Source: Chitinophagaceae bacterium (GTDB lineage: Bacteria > Bacteroidota > Bacteroidia > Chitinophagales > Chitinophagaceae). From it: 9,497 nucleotides of DNA. Below, one piece after another: positions 6,732-9,497 of this stretch. Under the pieces are notes generated by a model. It was not told where the DNA came from, ran no database searches, and saw nothing but the letters and a program-made list of their open reading frames with translations. Every line of letters begins with the position of its first letter. Within the stretch, counting starts at the first letter, position 1. The stretch covers positions 1 through 9,497 of the forward strand of contig DMPB01000174.1 of NCBI GenBank assembly GCA_003456175.1, in the 5' to 3' direction. The position numbers and the translations under genes are program-made.

Positions 6732-7586
6732 ATGCAACCAACGGTACTAACACAACTCAACACTTGGGCACAACAAATAGCGCCGCAGCATAATACTTTA
6801 GCGAGCTGGCAAGCCATTGCAGCACAATATCCGTGGTGCAGCTTAGCACATTTATTTACCGCAAGGCACCAACAACAAACCAATCCTAATAACCATCTCG
6901 AAGCCTTACAAACAGCCACGCTACATATTGGCAATCCGTTTTGGGTGAAGCGTTTTGCAACAGAAGATATTGACACATTATTTCCCGTAGCTAACCAAAA
7001 CAACGCTACTGTACACCTTACGGTAAATGAAGCCCCATTAGCCACAAATTTTGAAGAAGATGCTTCGGCAACAGACATTGATGATACAGATGCACCTGCC
7101 GAAAACGAAGAAGATGCAAGTGTGGAAGCAGCACCTATCAGCAAACTCGGCAGTATGCTTAGCGAACAAGCAGCACTTTTCAAACAGGCCGTTCCTGCCG
7201 ATGCTACGCTTCCCATTCTTAGTGAACCCTATCACAGCATCGATTATTTTGCTTCGCAAGGCATTAAACTAGATAAAGCAGCCCCTGAAAAAGTAGTAGT
7301 ACTTGCCAACAGAGTGCAAACCTTCACTGAATGGCTCAAACAAATGAAACGCCACAATGCCAACCCAACCGATTTAGGTACCTCACCTGAAAATGAAGCA
7401 TTGGTAAGCAATATGGCAACAGCAAGTAACACTATTGGCGATGTAGTAACAGAAGCCATGGCACAAGTACTCGCTAAACAAGGACTAAAATCGTCGGCAA
7501 TTGGCATTTATAAGAAATTGATTTTGTTACATCCCGATAAATCTGCTTATTTTGCCAACCAAATCAATTTGTTAAACAAACAATAA
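6732..7586 (+). CDS. Conserved protein of unknown function with C-terminal TPR-like helices
   Basis: I do not recognise a named family for this 284-residue protein. It has no signal peptide or membrane segment, so it is probably cytoplasmic. The N-terminal part (about 1-80) looks helical and contains SWQAIAAQYPWCSLAHLFTARH. A strongly acidic, probably disordered linker follows at about 100-135. A middle segment at about 168-207 contains SIDYFASQGIKLDK and TFTEWLKQMKR, a pattern I associate with uncharacterised Bacteroidota proteins at this locus. The last 45 residues (EAMAQVLAKQGLKSSAIGIYKKLILLHPDKSAYFANQI, given here as one pattern description: A-x-x-L-x-x-Q-G then A-I-x-x-Y then L-x-P) resemble one TPR repeat. 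It lies 17 nt after lptE, and secG starts 1 nt after its stop, so it is tightly linked to envelope-biogenesis genes. A role in assembly or export is inference from context only. Confidence 0.85.
   Translation: MQPTVLTQLNTWAQQIAPQHNTLASWQAIAAQYPWCSLAHLFTARHQQQTNPNNHLEALQTATLHIGNPFWVKRFATEDIDTLFPVANQNNATVHLTVNEAPLATNFEEDASATDIDDTDAPAENEEDASVEAAPISKLGSMLSEQAALFKQAVPADATLPILSEPYHSIDYFASQGIKLDKAAPEKVVVLANRVQTFTEWLKQMKRHNANPTDLGTSPENEALVSNMATASNTIGDVVTEAMAQVLAKQGLKSSAIGIYKKLILLHPDKSAYFANQINLLNKQ
6855..6866 (-). repeat. CCTTRCGGTAAA motif, copy 7 (G variant)
   Basis: CCTTGCGGTAAA on the minus strand, antisense in the unknown gene before secG, where the coding strand reads TTT ACC GCA AGG (Phe-Thr-Ala-Arg). 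Its AGG is the only AGG arginine codon I find in the plus-strand genes of the window. Confidence 0.8.
7016..7027 (+). repeat. CCTTRCGGTAAA motif, copy 8 (A variant)
   Basis: CCTTACGGTAAA, sense in the unknown gene before secG, 161 bp from copy 7 and in the opposite orientation. Read as C CTT ACG GTA AA (Leu-Thr-Val). Followed by TG. Confidence 0.8.
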
Positions 7587-7587
7587 C

Positions 7588-7923
7588 ATGGTATACGTAT
7601 TCTTAGCGTTAATCATTTTAGCGTCTTTATTACTTGGCTTCGTTGTATTGATCCAAAACCCTAAAGGTGGCGGTTTAAATAGTGCTGTAGGTGGTTTCAA
7701 CAATCAATTAATGGGTGTAAAGCAAACTACAGATGTACTTGAAAAAGGCACTTGGATTTTTGCAGGTTTAATTGGTGTGCTTTGTCTTTTCAGCACTTTA
7801 TTTTTCAAGGGTGCAACTGGCAACAACAAAGGCTCTTTATTACAAGAAATTGATACTAAAGGTGCCCCAGCACAACAAGCAGCCCCAGCAGCTACACCAG
7901 TTGCTCCTGCACCCCAAAAATAA
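7588..7923 (+). CDS. secG: Protein translocase subunit SecG
   Basis: SecG is the small inner-membrane subunit of the SecYEG translocon; it supports SecA-driven protein export. The 111-residue protein has two predicted membrane helices (about 2-22 and 56-74). Between them is the family's conserved loop, VLIQNPKGGGL at about 20-30 followed by a Gly-rich stretch. An Ala/Pro/Gln-rich tail (about 92-111), probably disordered, follows a short polar segment; such tails are common in Bacteroidota SecG. The ATG comes 1 nt after the previous stop, suggesting translational coupling, and is preceded by A-rich sequence rather than a Shine-Dalgarno motif. An intrinsic terminator follows 24 nt after the stop, so secG is the last gene of its transcription unit. 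Confidence 0.96.
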   Translation: MVYVFLALIILASLLLGFVVLIQNPKGGGLNSAVGGFNNQLMGVKQTTDVLEKGTWIFAGLIGVLCLFSTLFFKGATGNNKGSLLQEIDTKGAPAQQAAPAATPVAPAPQK

Positions 7924-7947
7924 TTGGTAACACCGTCAATATATTTT

Positions 7948-7973
7948 CCCCCGCAATAATGCGGGGGTTTTTG
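7948..7973 (+). terminator. Intrinsic terminator after secG
   Basis: A perfect 7-bp GC-rich stem, CCCCCGC (7948-7954) and GCGGGGG (7961-7967), encloses an AATAAT loop and is followed by TTTTTG and more T residues. This is the classical Rho-independent form and ends the miaB-to-secG gene set. Confidence 0.93.
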
Positions 7974-8001
7974 TTTTATTTACGTAAGTGTAACAACTTT
8001 G
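7970..8001 (+). promoter_or_regulatory. Candidate promoter for mltG (TTTG-N20-CAACTTTG)
   Basis: TTTG at 7970-7973 and CAACTTTG at 7994-8001 are 20 nt apart, the spacing expected for the Bacteroidota promoter pair TTTG / TAnnTTTG. The second box has one mismatch (C for T at its first base). The upstream box lies in the terminator's T-tract. The predicted transcript would begin at or just before the mltG ATG at 8008. Motif match only. Confidence 0.5.
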
Positions 8002-8007
8002 CAATAC

Positions 8008-9045
8008 ATGAAAAAAATCATAAAGTACAGTTTTGTTGCCATACTAATATTGGCTCTTACTGGTGCCTGGCTATTACTTAGTAATGCTACTACTTTTGAA
8101 AAAGGCAGCAAATACTTTTTTGTAACTGCAAATGCAGATAGTAAAAATGCTTTTGAAGCGCAACTAGCGAGTAACAACGCACTTCGCTACCCTAATTTGT
8201 TTTTAATGGTGGCCAATACCGTAGGTGTTTGGGAAAAACTAAAATCAGGACGTTTTGAATTAACCGCTGGCGAAAACATACTAAGCTTTGTGCGTAAGCT
8301 ACGTAACAACAAACAAGCATCGGTAAAATTGGTGCTGAATAAAGAACGTACACCGCAAGATATTGCAGGTTTATTAGCGCAACAATTTCAGATAGATAGT
8401 GCTGGTATTGTTTCTTTTTTTAGCAATAATGAAGCACTTGCCCCGTTTGAGGTTGATTCTAATACTGTTACCACGCTTTTTATTCCGGATACGTATTATA
8501 TTAACTGGACTACCAGCATTGAGAAAATACTGCAACGCCTCAAAAAAGAAAGAGATGCTTTTTGGGATAAGAAAGACCGATTGAATAAAGCGAACGCACT
8601 GCAACTCACACCCAATCAGGTATATACCATTGCTAGCATTGTTGAAGAAGAAACCAATATGAACGATGAAAAAGGTAATGTAGCAAGTGTGTACATTAAC
8701 CGTTATCGCAAAGGCATGCCACTAGGTGCCGATCCTACCATTAAATATGCATTGAGAGATTTTTCTATCAAGCGTATTTTATTTGGGCACTTAGAAGTGA
8801 AGAGTCCTTACAACACTTATCGTAACAAAGGCTTACCACCCGGCCCAATTTGTACCCCTAGCAAAACAACGATAGACGCAGTACTGAATGCCCCCAACAC
8901 CAACTATTACTTTTTTGTAGCTAAAGACGATTTCAGTGGCTATCATAAATTCAGCGAAACGTACGCAGAGCATCAGGCTTACGCCAAAGCTTATCAACAA
9001 AAGCTAGATGCTTATATGGCACAGAAAAACAATACCGGCAAGTAA
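8008..9045 (+). CDS. mltG: Endolytic peptidoglycan transglycosylase MltG (YceG family)
   Basis: MltG cleaves within nascent glycan strands at the inner membrane and limits their length. The 345-residue protein has an N-terminal membrane anchor (about 7-25), a LysM-like region at about 60-110, and the catalytic YceG domain from about 115. The signature is complete: ASIVEEET at 209-216, which carries the glutamate corresponding to the catalytic residue of E. coli MltG (the first Glu, E213, by my alignment), then VASVYINRYRKGMPLGADPT at 225-244, SPYNTYRNKGLPPGPI at 266-281 and a C-terminal YYFFVAKDDFSGYHKFS. ATG at 8008 is used; TTG at 7999 would only add three residues before the anchor. It follows the terminator and its own promoter-like boxes, and precedes a membrane protein gene by 8 nt, so it probably starts a new transcription unit. 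Confidence 0.96.
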   Translation: MKKIIKYSFVAILILALTGAWLLLSNATTFEKGSKYFFVTANADSKNAFEAQLASNNALRYPNLFLMVANTVGVWEKLKSGRFELTAGENILSFVRKLRNNKQASVKLVLNKERTPQDIAGLLAQQFQIDSAGIVSFFSNNEALAPFEVDSNTVTTLFIPDTYYINWTTSIEKILQRLKKERDAFWDKKDRLNKANALQLTPNQVYTIASIVEEETNMNDEKGNVASVYINRYRKGMPLGADPTIKYALRDFSIKRILFGHLEVKSPYNTYRNKGLPPGPICTPSKTTIDAVLNAPNTNYYFFVAKDDFSGYHKFSETYAEHQAYAKAYQQKLDAYMAQKNNTGK

Positions 9046-9053
9046 TTTTAAAG

Positions 9054-9497
9054 ATGACCAAGCTGCAACGCATTTTAGTAACTAGTGCACCAATTGCTTT
9101 TGTAATTCGCAAGAGCAAACGCATTGTGCTTCCTGGTTTCGAAGCTGTACCGTTGTACGATGTGGTCATTTTCTTCTTCCAACAAATTAACAAGGTAGGA
9201 CTTAACGAAAGAGCTGCAGCAGTATCGTTCAACTTTGTAATGGCAATTCCGGCGGCAACGCTTTTTCTCTTAACGTTAATACCATACCTACCTTTTGATA
9301 ATTTATATAACGAGTTACTCCGTTTCGTTGGCGACCTTACACCGAACAAGCAAACAAAACAAGTAATTGTCAACTTCTTAGAAGATTTCTTCCATAAACC
9401 CAAAACAGGCTTACTTTCTATCGGTTTTGCCTTGGTAGTTTTTTATAGCAGTAATGCCATGATGGGTATTATACGCACCTTCGATAAAAGCATTACA
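9054..9497 (+). CDS. YihY/BrkB-family inner membrane protein, C-terminus cut by window edge
   Basis: The first 148 residues are visible and remain open to the window edge. A short basic N-terminus is followed by the family's usual opening: a segment with YDVVIFFFQQI, then LNERAAAVSFNFVMAIPAA, where the R-A-A-A-x-(S/A)-(F/Y) pattern starts the first hydrophobic helix. A loop follows with F-L-x-x-F-x-x-K-x-x-G-L-L-S, then a second helix (SIGFALVVFYSSNAMMGII). This pattern is typical of YihY/virulence factor BrkB proteins (once misnamed ribonuclease BN). The molecular function is not settled; transport across the inner membrane has been suggested for the family. It starts 8 nt after the mltG stop and is probably co-transcribed with it. 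About half of the protein lies outside the window. Confidence 0.9.
   Translation, partial: MTKLQRILVTSAPIAFVIRKSKRIVLPGFEAVPLYDVVIFFFQQINKVGLNERAAAVSFNFVMAIPAATLFLLTLIPYLPFDNLYNELLRFVGDLTPNKQTKQVIVNFLEDFFHKPKTGLLSIGFALVVFYSSNAMMGIIRTFDKSIT

Noticed and set aside
692..7027. Explaining CCTTRCGGTAAA as a transposon end, CRISPR repeat or REP element
   Set aside because: There is no regular spacing, no flanking transposase, no target-site duplication, and no palindromy in the motif; copies sit singly inside intact genes.
6719..7216. 165-codon minus-strand open frame rich in Ser, Ala and Cys opposite the unknown gene
   Set aside because: The composition is what antisense reading of Ala/Thr/Gln-rich coding sequence gives; the plus-strand frame fits tightly between lptE and secG.
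8341..8361. ACACCGCAAGA in mltG as a further motif copy
   Set aside because: Three mismatches to the 12-mer; several such near-matches are expected and were not counted.
8951..9403. 150-codon open frame on the minus strand opposite the end of mltG and the YihY-family gene
   Set aside because: It overlaps two genes with clear family motifs, has a low-information Lys/Ser/Thr-rich translation, and no supporting context.
1..9497. tRNA, rRNA, riboswitch, CRISPR array, prophage or insertion sequence
   Set aside because: Intergenic spaces are short (the longest is 134 nt) and I saw no cloverleaf, regular repeat array, transposase or phage gene.

Overview
The window looks like a chromosomal segment of a Bacteroidota bacterium, most likely Chitinophagaceae or a close relative. 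The evidence is the protein families (an OMP_b-brl_3-type TonB-linked outer membrane protein, a DUF3078 protein, an LptE-family lipoprotein), the gene order miaB - sigma-54-type activator - lptE - small conserved gene - secG, AT-leaning coding sequence, no clear Shine-Dalgarno sites, and boxes resembling the Bacteroidota TAnnTTTG promoter element. The lineage call is inference from gene content, not from a phylogenetic marker.

Layout. Positions 1-3236 hold two genes on the minus strand: a DUF3078 outer-membrane-type protein (3236 to 2217), followed 10 nt later by a large TonB-dependent-receptor-like beta-barrel protein that runs off the left edge and appears to start with TTG. A 134-nt divergent intergenic region (3237-3370) carries promoter-like boxes and a 7-bp inverted repeat. 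From 3371 onward everything is on the plus strand: miaB (tRNA methylthiolation), an AAA+ sigma-54-type activator without an N-terminal sensor domain, lptE (LPS export lipoprotein), a conserved gene of unknown function, and secG (Sec translocon subunit). An intrinsic terminator at 7948-7973 closes this set. Its T-tract overlaps a promoter-like element for the next pair, mltG (lytic transglycosylase) and a YihY/BrkB-family membrane protein cut by the right edge. The plus-strand genes are mostly housekeeping and envelope biogenesis functions: LPS delivery, protein export and peptidoglycan trimming.

The most striking signal is not a gene. The 12-mer CCTTRCGGTAAA occurs eight times without a mismatch in 9.5 kb, four times on each strand, where a hand estimate expects about 0.002 occurrences. 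It falls in several reading phases of unrelated genes and once directly after the miaB stop codon, so protein conservation does not explain it. Its density and its indifference to coding frame resemble the DNA uptake sequences of Pasteurellaceae and Neisseriaceae. I propose it as a candidate genome-wide DNA-level signal (uptake sequence or other chromosome-wide recognition site), to be tested by whole-genome counting. No competence gene lies in the window.
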